Source of the DNA: Shouchella xiaoxiensis
GTDB taxonomy: Bacteria > Bacillota > Bacilli > Bacillales > Bacillaceae_D
Direction of reading: 5' to 3'
Assembly: GCF_016907895.1 (NCBI RefSeq)
Contig: NZ_JAFBCV010000003.1
Coordinates: 309,823-373,822, forward strand
DNA: 64,000 bases
Both the position numbers and the translations under genes were made by a program. The notes under the pieces are model-generated. The model made no database searches, was not told the origin of the DNA, and was given only the letters and a program-made list of their open reading frames with translations. Positions within the stretch are counted from its first letter, which is position 1, and every line of letters begins with the position of its first letter. Shown here one piece after another: positions 55,335 through 63,284 of this stretch.

Positions 55335-56817
55335 TCTGTATCGGCTGTTTGGTTTTCGATCATTTAAAGCGGGACAAAAAGAAATTATTCAAACCTTACT
55401 CGATCAAAATGATGTGTTTGCGATGCTTCCAACAGGAAGAGGCAAGTCACTCTGTTATCAATTACCGGCTCTACTGACCGAGGGTTTAACCATCGTGATT
55501 TCCCCACTATTATCACTTATGGAAGACCAAGTTCAACAATTGAAGCGTCAAGGAATTAAGCAAGTTGCTTCTCTGAATAGTTTTTCTACTTGGGATGAAA
55601 GACGAGAACTTTTGGATCAATTACACATGTATAAAATCCTCTACACCTCACCAGAAATGCTCCAATCTAAAGAATTACTTAATAGGCTTATACCAATAAG
55701 AATTGCTTACTTAGTTGTTGACGAAGCTCATTGTGTTTCATACTGGGGACATGATTTTCGAGCGGATTATTTACGAATTAAAAATGTTAAAGAGTTGCTT
55801 TCAAATCCTCCCTGCCTTGCTATAACAGCTACGGCTTCAGCCTTTGTCCGGGAAGATGTCATGACTCAATTAGCATTAACCAAGCCTGTAAGCTTTATAG
55901 AAAGCGTGAATCGCTCAAATATTTCATTATTTGTTGAAGAGGTTTCAATCGCAAAGCAAAAAGTAGAAAGACTTTGTGAAGTGTTGGAAAAAGCAAAAGT
56001 GCCGGGCTTAATTTATGTACAAACTAGAGCGCATGCAGAGTCGTTATTTCTGCAATTACGAGAGCGTATACCGATGTTGAAAAGCAGTTACTATCACGGA
56101 GGAATGCCATCTGAGGAGCGAATGCTCATTCAGCAGCAATTCATTGAAGGGCAACTAGATGTTGTTATAGCAACTAGCGCATTTGGAATGGGGTTAAATA
56201 AAAGCGATATCCGTTTTGTTGTTCACTTACATTATCCACTTGATATGGCATCATATGTTCAAGAGATTGGGCGGGCAGGGAGAGATAATGAGCAAAGTAT
56301 AGCTTTAGTTCTTATTTCACCGGAGGATTACGCCTATGCACAGTTCTTTGTTCAACGAAATGAACGTTCGGAAGAAGAGTGGATTGCTGTAATGAACGAG
56401 TTAAGTAAACAAGCTGTTGATGAGCAAACCATTGTAAAGCGATTAGAAGAGCTACAGATCGAACAGGGGCGCACGTTCTTATACTTGATGGAACTGTGGG
56501 GGATTAAGTGGAACACTTTACGAGAAGAAGCGAAGATCAAGAATTTAGCAACTAAACTTTACCGTTATTTTAAAGACAGACAAGAGGAAAGATTAGAGCG
56601 CTTAAAGCCCGTTGTCACTTACATTAATCAAGCTGAAAGCTGTAGAAGAGCGACCATGCTTCGTTTTTTTGATGAAGAACCTGTTTTACAAGGTCAATGC
56701 TGTGATCGATGCGGGTTGACGCTTAATGCATTTCAAAGAGACGAAGATGCGAAACACGATAAGCGATTTGAATGGCAAGAAGAGCTGAACATCTTATTCG
56801 GTCTCACAGAAAAATGA
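55321..56817 (+). CDS. recQ: RecQ-family ATP-dependent DNA helicase (RecS type)
   Basis: 3'-5' DNA helicase for recombination and fork repair. 498 residues, the short RecS-like form without an HRDC domain. Walker A MLPTGRGKS (K42), DEAH box at 134-137 (VVDEAHCVSYWGHDFRADY), motif IV-VI with STAFGMGLNKSDIRFVVHLHYP and QEIGRAGRDNEQ, and the RecQ zinc-binding cysteines in AESCRRATMLRFFDE and QCCDRCGL. Coupled to ypbB and ypbD by overlaps. Confidence 0.95.
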   Translation: MLEHDLYRLFGFRSFKAGQKEIIQTLLDQNDVFAMLPTGRGKSLCYQLPALLTEGLTIVISPLLSLMEDQVQQLKRQGIKQVASLNSFSTWDERRELLDQLHMYKILYTSPEMLQSKELLNRLIPIRIAYLVVDEAHCVSYWGHDFRADYLRIKNVKELLSNPPCLAITATASAFVREDVMTQLALTKPVSFIESVNRSNISLFVEEVSIAKQKVERLCEVLEKAKVPGLIYVQTRAHAESLFLQLRERIPMLKSSYYHGGMPSEERMLIQQQFIEGQLDVVIATSAFGMGLNKSDIRFVVHLHYPLDMASYVQEIGRAGRDNEQSIALVLISPEDYAYAQFFVQRNERSEEEWIAVMNELSKQAVDEQTIVKRLEELQIEQGRTFLYLMELWGIKWNTLREEAKIKNLATKLYRYFKDRQEERLERLKPVVTYINQAESCRRATMLRFFDEEPVLQGQCCDRCGLTLNAFQRDEDAKHDKRFEWQEELNILFGLTEK

Positions 56818-57410
56818 GCTACCTAATGAGTGAGAAGAGGAATGAATTTAACGACATTTCTGACCGTGATTTATATTTAAGTATGTACTCATCACAATTT
56901 ATCCTCTTAATCGCAAGTGTCGTTATTCTGGTAACGTTCAGCTCATCGCCAATACGTTTTTTATTAAGCATTGAACTCCATTGGCTTTCCGGACTTTGGC
57001 AAGGGTTGTTATTTGCCTTGAGCGCATTGCTCATCAATGCAGCCCTTTATCAGTTGCTTCCTAGAACATTTTTAGATGATGGCGGACTAAATGAACGTGT
57101 ATTTAAGCATATGGGATTTGTACATATTGTTCTTTTTTGTCTCGTTGTCGCTGTTGTAGAAGAGTGGTTGTTTCGGGCAGTCTTACAGCAACTATTTGGT
57201 CTTCCTATAGCCAGTTTATTATTTGCTCTTGTTCATTTTCGTTATTTGAGAAAGCCGGTTTTATTTAGTTACGTTCTTTTCATTAGTGTGGCGCTTGGGC
57301 TTTTGTACGAACGAACGAATAATTTAGCTGCAGTAATAATTGCCCATTTTTTGAGTAATACCGTACTTGCGCTTATTATGAGGTATAAGACGGCAAAGAC
57401 CAAGCCATAA
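56814..57410 (+). CDS. ypbD: CPBP-family intramembrane metalloprotease (YpbD-like)
   Basis: 198-residue membrane protein of the CAAX protease/bacteriocin-processing group. About five or six helices. Catalytic motifs EEWLFR (E116, E117, R121), HFRY after about 20 residues, and HFLSN. Start ATG 56814 overlaps the recQ stop as ATGA; no good ribosome site, consistent with coupling. Position equals B. subtilis ypbD. Substrate unknown. Confidence 0.86.
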   Translation: MSYLMSEKRNEFNDISDRDLYLSMYSSQFILLIASVVILVTFSSSPIRFLLSIELHWLSGLWQGLLFALSALLINAALYQLLPRTFLDDGGLNERVFKHMGFVHIVLFCLVVAVVEEWLFRAVLQQLFGLPIASLLFALVHFRYLRKPVLFSYVLFISVALGLLYERTNNLAAVIIAHFLSNTVLALIMRYKTAKTKP

Positions 57411-57426
57411 GAAGGAGGCGTATGAA

Positions 57427-57621
57427 GTGAACGAACCATTAGGAAGTAGAAAAGAGACACATTCAAATAAAAAGGAACTTCCAGCACGTGCCAACTATCA
57501 TAAAAACAAGCGAACACGAAACAAAAATCGTCGACTGCTATCGCTGCCTCAATTTTTGTTTGGACTTTTTTTCTTATTAGTGGGGACGGCTTTAGTTATG
57601 GCTGGAGTAATTCTGTTCTAA
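57427..57621 (+). CDS. Short YpbE-like basic membrane protein
   Basis: 64 residues: a basic, polar N-terminus (KKELPARANYHKNKRTRNKNRR) and one C-terminal helix (PQFLFGLFFLLVGTALVMAGVILF). Starts with GTG eight bases after GGAGG. It occupies the position of B. subtilis ypbE, whose product has a similar N-terminal half but continues into a LysM domain. That domain is missing here, so this is either a shortened relative or an unrelated small protein. The stop is followed by normal spacing, with no frameshifted LysM remnant that I can see. Confidence 0.6.
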   Translation: MNEPLGSRKETHSNKKELPARANYHKNKRTRNKNRRLLSLPQFLFGLFFLLVGTALVMAGVILF

Positions 57622-57669
57622 TTATATAAGCAGTTGTATATCCTTCTAGTGGAGGAGGTATGCCAAGCC

Positions 57670-58083
57670 ATGAATGGAATTTATTCAATGAAGGCCATAT
57701 CGATAGAATTAGTCAAACGAAAAGAAACCTGGGACAAACTTGAAAAAGAAAAAGCATTTTACCTGTGGGTCTCTCTCACTGTAAGCTTTCTATTAATAGG
57801 TCTTATCAGCATTGGTGCTACCGTGCGCTCGCTACCTCACGAAGAACTATTCGCCTCTCCTATACGAGTTGGGTGCATTCTTGTTTTAACTGCAGCTATT
57901 ACACGAATGATCCATTTAACCAAAAAAGCAGAGAAGAAAGAAAAAGAATTTGAGGAATTAAGATTAGAATTTATAGATAGAAGTGACGAATTTTTTTCTA
58001 ATGTGCTTTCCCAGAATGAAAAAGAAGCTTATTTGAAAGAAATGAATGATCAACATAACATCAATTTATCGTATTATCACTAA
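57670..58083 (+). CDS. ypbF: DUF2663 membrane protein YpbF
   Basis: 137-residue protein with two membrane helices (about 35-55 and 67-87) and charged helical ends (KRKETWDKLEKEKAF at the front; KKAEKKEKEFEELRLEFIDRSDEFFSN at the back). Style and order match B. subtilis YpbF. ATG 57670 follows GGAGGAGG at the far limit of spacing (11 bases). Function unknown. Ends the fer-ypb backbone before the regulatory insertion. Confidence 0.75.
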   Translation: MNGIYSMKAISIELVKRKETWDKLEKEKAFYLWVSLTVSFLLIGLISIGATVRSLPHEELFASPIRVGCILVLTAAITRMIHLTKKAEKKEKEFEELRLEFIDRSDEFFSNVLSQNEKEAYLKEMNDQHNINLSYYH

Positions 58084-58129
58084 TTAAAAGAGACGACGAA
58101 AAGTACTCCTTTTCGTCGTCTCTTTTAAT
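58083..58129. terminator. Bidirectional terminator between ypbF and the Xre gene
   Basis: ATTAAAAGAGACGACGAAAA pairs perfectly with TTTTCGTCGTCTCTTTTAAT (20 bp) around a seven-base loop. Confidence 0.92.
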
Positions 58130-58435
58130 CTATAATCGGTTTGCTTTAATTCTTAGTTGTTCTAAATGCTCGCGTAAAAGCTGTTCTTCTTTTTCAGTAA
58201 GGTCTGTTTCATACAGAAGGAGAGGATTTTTACGACTTGTTCGTCCAAACAGGTAATCTGTAGAAACGTGAAAGACATCAGCTATCCGGTTTAATGTATC
58301 TGTATCAGGAGTGCGATTTCCATTTTCATAACCAGAAATGGATACTTTCGTTACGCTTATCATTTGACCAAGCTGTTCTTGTGTAAGCTTATGTTCTAGT
58401 CGAAGCGCTTTTAATCGTTCCGGAACTATCGCCAT
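58130..58435 (-). CDS. Xre-family repressor-like regulator
   Basis: 101-residue DNA-binding protein: HTH_3 domain at about 5-60 (LKALRLEHKLTQEQLGQMISVTKVSISGYENGNRTPDTDTLNRIADVF) followed by STDYLFGR and a short helical C-terminus (LTEKEEQLLREHLEQLRI) suited to dimerisation. Divergent from a second Xre gene across 155 bases with repeated GTTAAC-type sites, one inside its own promoter spacer; autorepression is likely. Resembles SinR/phage-repressor types; targets elsewhere unknown. Confidence 0.87.
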   Translation of the reverse strand: MAIVPERLKALRLEHKLTQEQLGQMISVTKVSISGYENGNRTPDTDTLNRIADVFHVSTDYLFGRTSRKNPLLLYETDLTEKEEQLLREHLEQLRIKANRL

Positions 58436-58466
58436 ATCGACAATCCTTTCATATAGTCTAAAATCT

Positions 58467-58495
58467 ATTATAGGTTAACAAATCGCTAACGTAAA
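58467..58495 (-). promoter_or_regulatory. Promoter and operator of the minus-strand Xre gene
   Basis: Minus strand TTTACG (58495-58490), 17 bases, TATAAT (58472-58467). The spacer consists almost entirely of GTTAGCGATTTGTTAAC, an imperfect repeat that recurs in the intergenic region. Confidence 0.7.
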
Positions 58496-58570
58496 TTCTG
58501 TTAACTAAATAGAAACAAAGGATTTACAGATTAATTTGCTAAATGTATAATAATGTTAACCGCTAGTTAA
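58474..58570. repeat. GTTAAC/GCTAAC operator-like repeats between divergent Xre genes
   Basis: GTTAAC at 58474-58479, 58500-58505 and 58555-58560, GCTAAC at 58485-58490, and TTAAC-CGCTA-GTTAA (58556-58570) as a dyad. The copies sit in the minus promoter spacer, between the promoters, and at the start point of the plus promoter. Confidence 0.65.
58523..58551 (+). promoter_or_regulatory. Promoter of the plus-strand Xre gene
   Basis: TTTACA at 58523-58528, 17 bases, TATAAT at 58546-58551. A GTTAAC dyad follows at the expected transcription start. Confidence 0.7.
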
Positions 58571-58590
58571 TGAAAAGAAGAGGTGAACAT

Positions 58591-58806
58591 ATGTTACGAG
58601 CCAAATTAAAAAAAGTCCGTTTGGAAAACCATATGACTCTTGAACAAGTAGCGAAAGAAATACATGTAAGTACACCGTTTTATTGGCAAATAGAGAACGG
58701 CAAAAGAGGACTCTCTTATGAATTAGCCGTTAAAATTGCTCATGTGTTTTCAATGAAACCTGATGAATTGTTTCTAGATGAATACGCATCGAATTTATCT
58801 CAATAA
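58591..58806 (+). CDS. Small Xre-family regulator
   Basis: 71-residue protein made of one HTH_3 domain: LKKVRLENHMTLEQVAKEIHVSTPFYWQIENGKRGLSYELAVKIAHVFSMKPDELFLDE. ATG 58591 is chosen, with GAGGTG seven bases upstream; the ATG at 58570 lies inside the operator dyad. It is the Cro-like counterpart of the divergent 101-residue gene. No partner domain. Function unknown. Confidence 0.83.
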   Translation: MLRAKLKKVRLENHMTLEQVAKEIHVSTPFYWQIENGKRGLSYELAVKIAHVFSMKPDELFLDEYASNLSQ

Positions 58807-58998
58807 AGATCAGTTTGTACCATAATCGGTTGATTATGGTTTTTTAGTGTGAGCGAATAACAAAAATGTATAAAATTTTTATAAAATAAGAAAAAAGGAT
58901 ATGAATTCCAATCTAAACGTTTTATAATCAAAGAAATGCATTTTCCATTATTAAACAAATGAATCGCTTTATTTTCTTTGTTATTTGGGGGTCAAGTA

Positions 58999-59886
58999 AT
59001 GAAAGATGAGATTGCAAAAAGAGTTCAACGCTTAAGAAAAGATGCGGCAATGACTCAAATGGAATTATCGAGAGGAATTTGTACACAAGCACAAATTAGT
59101 AACATTGAAAAAGGGCATTTAAATCCATCAAGTTTGACCTTATTTCAGATTTCCCAGAAGCTTAATGTTGATATGAATTATTTTTTTGTTCACTCAGATG
59201 CGAATCAATTTACTCAACTAGAAAATAGGATGAATGCAATACGCGCTTGTGTTCATGCTGGAGATTATCCTGAAGTTCGGTTGAGGTTACGTCAAGAATT
59301 CAATTTAGACAAGGATGCTCTAGACCAAAGTAAACCGTTTGTATTATGGCATGAAGGGTTAAGTCTTTTTCATTTAGATAAAAATATAGACCAAGCTTTA
59401 AATAAGCTCGAGGAAGCGCTAGAACGAAGTAAAGATGAAGAAAAAATTGCTAAAGAAATTGAATTGAAGATTAGAGAAGATATTTCTGCACTTCTACTTG
59501 AGGTAAGTAAAGTAGAAGAAGCATATTCAAGCTATTTACATTTGAATCATTTAATTGATAGTAGATCAAATCATCAAACAAACGAACGGATGAGAATACG
59601 AACCTATTTAGGCTTAGCACGTTGCACGTATAAAATGGCTCATTTTCACGATGCAATCATTTTTAGCGAGCGTGGTGTGGCAGTAAGTGTGGGAAATCAA
59701 TTGATTGCTCATTTAGGGGATCTGCTCGAGACACATGGAAATAGCTTAATTCAGCTAAAAAAAACGGATGAAGGGGTTAACAAATTAAATAAGGCAAAGG
59801 TTTTATTTGAGTTAGAAAATAAACAAAAGAAGTTGAAAGTAGTAAAAAAGATATTAGACAAAATTGAGCGGCATGCGAATAGCTAG
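58999..59886 (+). CDS. PlcR/RNPP-type regulator: HTH plus TPR domain
   Basis: 295 residues: N-terminal HTH_3 (about 5-62, VQRLRKDAAMTQMELSRGICTQAQISNIEKGHLNPSSLTLFQISQKL) and a long helical C-terminus with TPR-like repeats (for example RMRIRTYLGLARCTYKMAHFHDAIIFSERGVAVS and LLETHGNSLIQLKKTDEGVNKLNKAKVLFE). The GIC..(x)ISxIExG..xPS pattern is very like PlcR. RNPP regulators bind a secreted, re-imported peptide in the TPR domain. ATG 58999 with GGGGGT upstream. A 37-codon gene with its own promoter follows directly. Confidence 0.82.
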   Translation: MKDEIAKRVQRLRKDAAMTQMELSRGICTQAQISNIEKGHLNPSSLTLFQISQKLNVDMNYFFVHSDANQFTQLENRMNAIRACVHAGDYPEVRLRLRQEFNLDKDALDQSKPFVLWHEGLSLFHLDKNIDQALNKLEEALERSKDEEKIAKEIELKIREDISALLLEVSKVEEAYSSYLHLNHLIDSRSNHQTNERMRIRTYLGLARCTYKMAHFHDAIIFSERGVAVSVGNQLIAHLGDLLETHGNSLIQLKKTDEGVNKLNKAKVLFELENKQKKLKVVKKILDKIERHANS

Positions 59887-59889
59887 TCT

Positions 59890-59917
59890 TTGAAACTGAT
59901 ACCCTATATGCTATACT
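59890..59917 (+). promoter_or_regulatory. Sigma-A promoter of the 37-residue gene
   Basis: TTGAAA at 59890-59895, 16 bases, TATACT at 59912-59917, starting four bases after the regulator stop codon. Confidence 0.65.
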
Positions 59918-59964
59918 TAACAAGTAATCATTATAAAACTGTTGTGTACTAGGAGTGAACCTAT

Positions 59965-60078
59965 ATGGATATGAGCATTTCTCAATTAATTGCGATTTTA
60001 GGTATTGGAATTACAGCTGTTGTACTTGCTGTTGTCATGGCTCTTTTACTACTAAAAATGTCCCAGAATTCTGATTGA
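59965..60078 (+). CDS. 37-residue membrane peptide, possible signal for the adjacent regulator
   Basis: A short gene with a good start: AGGAGTG nine bases before ATG 59965, own promoter upstream, stop TGA at 60076. Product has an N-terminal MDMSISQ, a hydrophobic helix of about 23 residues (LIAILGIGITAVVLAVVMALLLL) and a polar tail KMSQNSD. Position directly after a PlcR-type regulator is that of signalling-peptide genes such as papR and nprX. Against this, the N-terminus has no positive charge, so it is not a standard Sec signal; it may instead be a small membrane protein. Function unproven. Confidence 0.6.
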   Translation: MDMSISQLIAILGIGITAVVLAVVMALLLLKMSQNSD

Positions 60079-60142
60079 GACAATATGACGAGCGGTATTC
60101 CACATGGGATACCTTTTTTACTTCATCCAAGAGGAGGACTAT

Positions 60143-61339
60143 ATGTTTGATAAATTGTTCGAAAAGTTAGATTCTCATTATCCTGAAATGATTGAATTGC
60201 GAAGAGATTTTCATTCAGAGCCTGAACTTGCATTTGAAGAAGTCATTACACCTAAGAAGGTAGCTACATACCTTTCTAATTTGGGGATTGAAGTAAGAGA
60301 GGGTGTTGGGGGAAGAGGAGTTGTTGGTACGTTAAGAGGAGAAAAACCAGGGAAGACCGTTGCTCTCCGTGCTGATTTTGATGCACTCCCAATTCAAGAA
60401 GAAACAGGGTTATCTTTTTCCTCTAAAGTGGCTGGAAAAATGCACGCATGTGGACACGATGGTCATACGGCAACTTTACTCGTTTTAGCAAAAGTCTTAA
60501 CAAAGCTTAAACAAGAAATTGAAGGCACGATCGTTTTTATTCATCAGTTTGCAGAAGAGCAAGCTCCAGGTGGCGCCATTGCAATGATTGAAGATGGGTG
60601 TTTAGATGGAGTGGATATGATTTACGGTACTCATTTATGGAGCCCATTGCAGTATGGAGACATTGGATATAGTTATGGTCGTATGATGGCCGCTGCTGAT
60701 CGGTTTGTTATTCAGGTTCAAGGACGCGGAGGACATGGGGCAATGCCACATGAAACGGTTGACGCGGTCATGGTCGGTTCTTCTATCGCCTTGATGTTAC
60801 AACAACTTGTAAGTCGAAACACCAATCCAATGGAACCGGCTGTTTTAACAATTGCTTCTTTTCATGCTGGTGGAGCGTTTAATGTGATTAGCGACACGGC
60901 GAAACTAGAAGGAACGGTTCGAACTTTTAGTGAATCTGTTCAGAATCAATTGATTTTACGTATGGAAGAAACAATTAAAGGTGTATGTGCTGCGCACGGC
61001 GCTGATTATGAATTTAACTATATAAAAGGGTATCCAGCCGTCATTAATAATGAAGAGGCTGTGCATCAATTTGTTCAATCAGCTAAAGCAATTCATCCGC
61101 CAGAACGTGTTTTAGAAATAGAGCCTGTAATGGGTGGAGAAGATTTTTCATATTATTTACAAAAAATACCGGGGGTGTTTTTCTTTACGGGGGCAGGTAA
61201 TAAAGAACAGGGGATTATTTATCCACATCATCATCCCAAATTTGATATTGATGAAAGATCGATGCTTCTTGCAGCAAAGCAACTTGGGGCAGCATGTCTT
61301 TCTTACTTAGTGTCAAAAAAAGAATCAGAGGTCGTTTAA
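60143..61339 (+). CDS. M20-family amidohydrolase (N-acyl-amino-acid hydrolase type)
   Basis: 398-residue zinc amidohydrolase of the M20D group, acting on N-acyl amino acids or similar amides in the cytosol. ATG 60143 with GAGGAGG. Metal and catalytic motifs: VALRADFDALPIQEETGL, MHACGHDGHTA (Cys and His ligands), EEQAPGGA (catalytic Glu), GTHLWSP, and GGEDFSYY with terminal HHHPKFDIDERSM. Dimerisation domain near 180-290. Substrate unknown; link to the peptide gene upstream (65 bases) is positional only. Confidence 0.9.
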   Translation: MFDKLFEKLDSHYPEMIELRRDFHSEPELAFEEVITPKKVATYLSNLGIEVREGVGGRGVVGTLRGEKPGKTVALRADFDALPIQEETGLSFSSKVAGKMHACGHDGHTATLLVLAKVLTKLKQEIEGTIVFIHQFAEEQAPGGAIAMIEDGCLDGVDMIYGTHLWSPLQYGDIGYSYGRMMAAADRFVIQVQGRGGHGAMPHETVDAVMVGSSIALMLQQLVSRNTNPMEPAVLTIASFHAGGAFNVISDTAKLEGTVRTFSESVQNQLILRMEETIKGVCAAHGADYEFNYIKGYPAVINNEEAVHQFVQSAKAIHPPERVLEIEPVMGGEDFSYYLQKIPGVFFFTGAGNKEQGIIYPHHHPKFDIDERSMLLAAKQLGAACLSYLVSKKESEVV

Positions 61340-61353
61340 TCGCTTATACTGAA

Positions 61354-61379
61354 AAACAGTCATTTGACTGTTTTTTTTA
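61354..61379 (+). terminator. Terminator after the amidohydrolase gene
   Basis: AAACAGTCA and TGACTGTTT arms with a two-base loop and eight T residues. Confidence 0.88.
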
Positions 61380-61457
61380 TTCTCTATTGTTTAAACACAA
61401 ATATGTAGTGGGTATGATATGATACGTCTATATCTTGAGGGTTTAAAGGAGCAAGCA

Positions 61458-62222
61458 ATGAAAAAACGTTTTGGAGTAATTGGAGCTTTTTTAGTTGCAA
61501 GTACGCTGATTATTCATATGATTCGACAAGCACGAGAGAATAACGTTAAGATTCATAAGTGGACTAGATCGGGGTACCCACCACATGTACCGCCGCTCTC
61601 CCTTTTCTTTATCTCGGATGTACATAAAAGGAAAATTTCTAATGACTTATTAAGTTCAATAAACGATAAATGTGATTTAGTTATTATTGGCGGAGATTTT
61701 ACTGAACCAGGTGTGCCTAAGCTAAGAACAGAAGAAAACCTTGCTAAATTGATTCAGCTTGGCCCTGTTTTATTCGTGAATGGAAACAATGATGATGAAG
61801 TTGACCAAGATTGGCTACATCAGTTACTGGACAGTCCTCAAGTCTACAACTTAAATGATCGAGCATTTACTTTAAAACAAGGTAACAAAACAATACGCTT
61901 TTTAGGGCTAGCACAGCGCTATTATTCACAAGAGCAAATAGATAGGCTGTTTGCCGAAGATTGTGCTGACTTTACAGTTGTTATATGCCATTACCCAGAT
62001 GTAAGTCGCTTTCTAAACGGGAAAGAAATCAATATGATGCTCTCTGGTCACACACATGGTGGCCAAATACGCCTTGGTCGGTTTGGTTTACGTTCTCACG
62101 GCGGAGTGACTAAAGAGGAAGGTTATGACAAACTTGTGAGCAATGGTTACGGGACGACGCGAGTTTCGTTACGTTTAGGCGCAAAGCCAGAAACGCACTG
62201 GATTACACTATCTTCTGAGTAA
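61458..62222 (+). CDS. ypbG: Calcineurin-like metallophosphoesterase YpbG
   Basis: 254-residue membrane-anchored phosphoesterase; one N-terminal helix (about 5-22). ATG 61458 with AAAGGAG. Metal motifs FFISDVHKR, IIGGDFTEPG, VNGNNDDE (Asn where most family members have His after GN), ICHYPDV and LSGHTHGGQIRLG. The position before mecB matches B. subtilis ypbG. Substrate unknown; the GNND variant may be normal for this subfamily. Confidence 0.87.
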   Translation: MKKRFGVIGAFLVASTLIIHMIRQARENNVKIHKWTRSGYPPHVPPLSLFFISDVHKRKISNDLLSSINDKCDLVIIGGDFTEPGVPKLRTEENLAKLIQLGPVLFVNGNNDDEVDQDWLHQLLDSPQVYNLNDRAFTLKQGNKTIRFLGLAQRYYSQEQIDRLFAEDCADFTVVICHYPDVSRFLNGKEINMMLSGHTHGGQIRLGRFGLRSHGGVTKEEGYDKLVSNGYGTTRVSLRLGAKPETHWITLSSE

Positions 62223-62250
62223 GTCAAGTTCGGTTGGGAGTCATGGGGAT

Positions 62251-63159
62251 ATGAGCATTAAAGAAGGGAAATATACGATAAAGGCAGTTTCGAAAAAGCT
62301 TGGTATAAGGCCGGGAACATTACGCGCATGGGAGAGGCGATATCAAGTTGTTGAGCCTGTTCGCAATGAGAGTGGTCATCGGTTATACACTGAGCACCAT
62401 GTAGCTATTTTGCAAGGGTTGCTAGCAAAAGTAAATGAAGGCTTTACCATAAAACAAGCCGTTGATTTAATGGAGACAGAAAATCATGTGCAACAATCTA
62501 TTACCACAGAATCCCATTATTATTATTGTAAGCAGTTCGTAGAAGATCTGGTTACAGCCTTATTTGAATTTGATGAAGTGAGGGCACAAATGCTTCTGAA
62601 TCAAGCATATAGTTTGTATTCGATCGACCGAGTAACCATTGAAATGATGTTGCTTGCGCAAACGTATGCTACTGAGAAAACGCGTGAGGATTGTTTCACG
62701 AGTGTTAACCACTCTTTTTTTACGCATTTTGTAGAAACAAAGATATCGGCAATTATGCAGACGCTACCGATTGACTCAGCAAAGTCTAAAGCATTGCTAT
62801 TTTGTTCAGAAACGGAAGATGATTCATTGACCTTACGTATTTTTTCCTATTATTTAAAGCGAAAAGGAATGAATGTTCTCTGTTTTGGGGCAGGTATTTC
62901 TGAGGAGAATGTTGAATTATTGGTAGAGCAATGGAAACCTACCTTTATTGTTCTGTCTTGTATGGATCAGAAACATATAGATAAGACATTAAACCGTATG
63001 GAATATTACCGTAGGGAGCATTTAACGATTACGACTGGTTTTTTAGGAGACAGTTTTTTAACTCTCTCAGAAGAAGAAAAGAAACGTTTAGCACCGTATT
63101 ATATCGGGAAATCTAGAGCTGATTGGGAACAGTGGCTAGAAAGATTGCATGGTGAATAA
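62251..63159 (+). CDS. MerR-family regulator with degenerate cobalamin-binding-type domain
   Basis: 302 residues. N-terminal MerR winged helix (YTIKAVSKKLGIRPGTLRAWERRYQVVEPVRNESGHRLYTEHHVAIL, about 8-55), a helical middle (about 85-165) and a Rossmann-like B12-binding-type domain (about 175-295: SKALLFCSETEDDSLTLRIFSYYLKRKGMNVLCFGAGIS). This is the CarH/LitR layout. The B12-ligating DxHxxG motif is not present (ETEDDSLTL stands there) and the W-x9-EH box of the middle domain is not evident. So the effector may not be B12. Inserted between ypbG and mecB. Confidence 0.82.
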   Translation: MSIKEGKYTIKAVSKKLGIRPGTLRAWERRYQVVEPVRNESGHRLYTEHHVAILQGLLAKVNEGFTIKQAVDLMETENHVQQSITTESHYYYCKQFVEDLVTALFEFDEVRAQMLLNQAYSLYSIDRVTIEMMLLAQTYATEKTREDCFTSVNHSFFTHFVETKISAIMQTLPIDSAKSKALLFCSETEDDSLTLRIFSYYLKRKGMNVLCFGAGISEENVELLVEQWKPTFIVLSCMDQKHIDKTLNRMEYYRREHLTITTGFLGDSFLTLSEEEKKRLAPYYIGKSRADWEQWLERLHGE

Positions 63160-63284
63160 GAGACAAGCCTTTTTTCAAAAAGGAAATCGCTTTTCGTATG
63201 AACCATCTTTGACGTAAGCACATAACGTATCGTATAGATACAAGTGACGTGAGAGAACCAGTGGGGCATAAAGGAGGGGTTGGT

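Noticed and set aside
58910..58935. PlcR-box-like half-site (TATGAATTCCAATCTA) before the TPR regulator
   Set aside because: Three mismatches to TATGnAnnnnTnCATA, including the second half; too weak to call.
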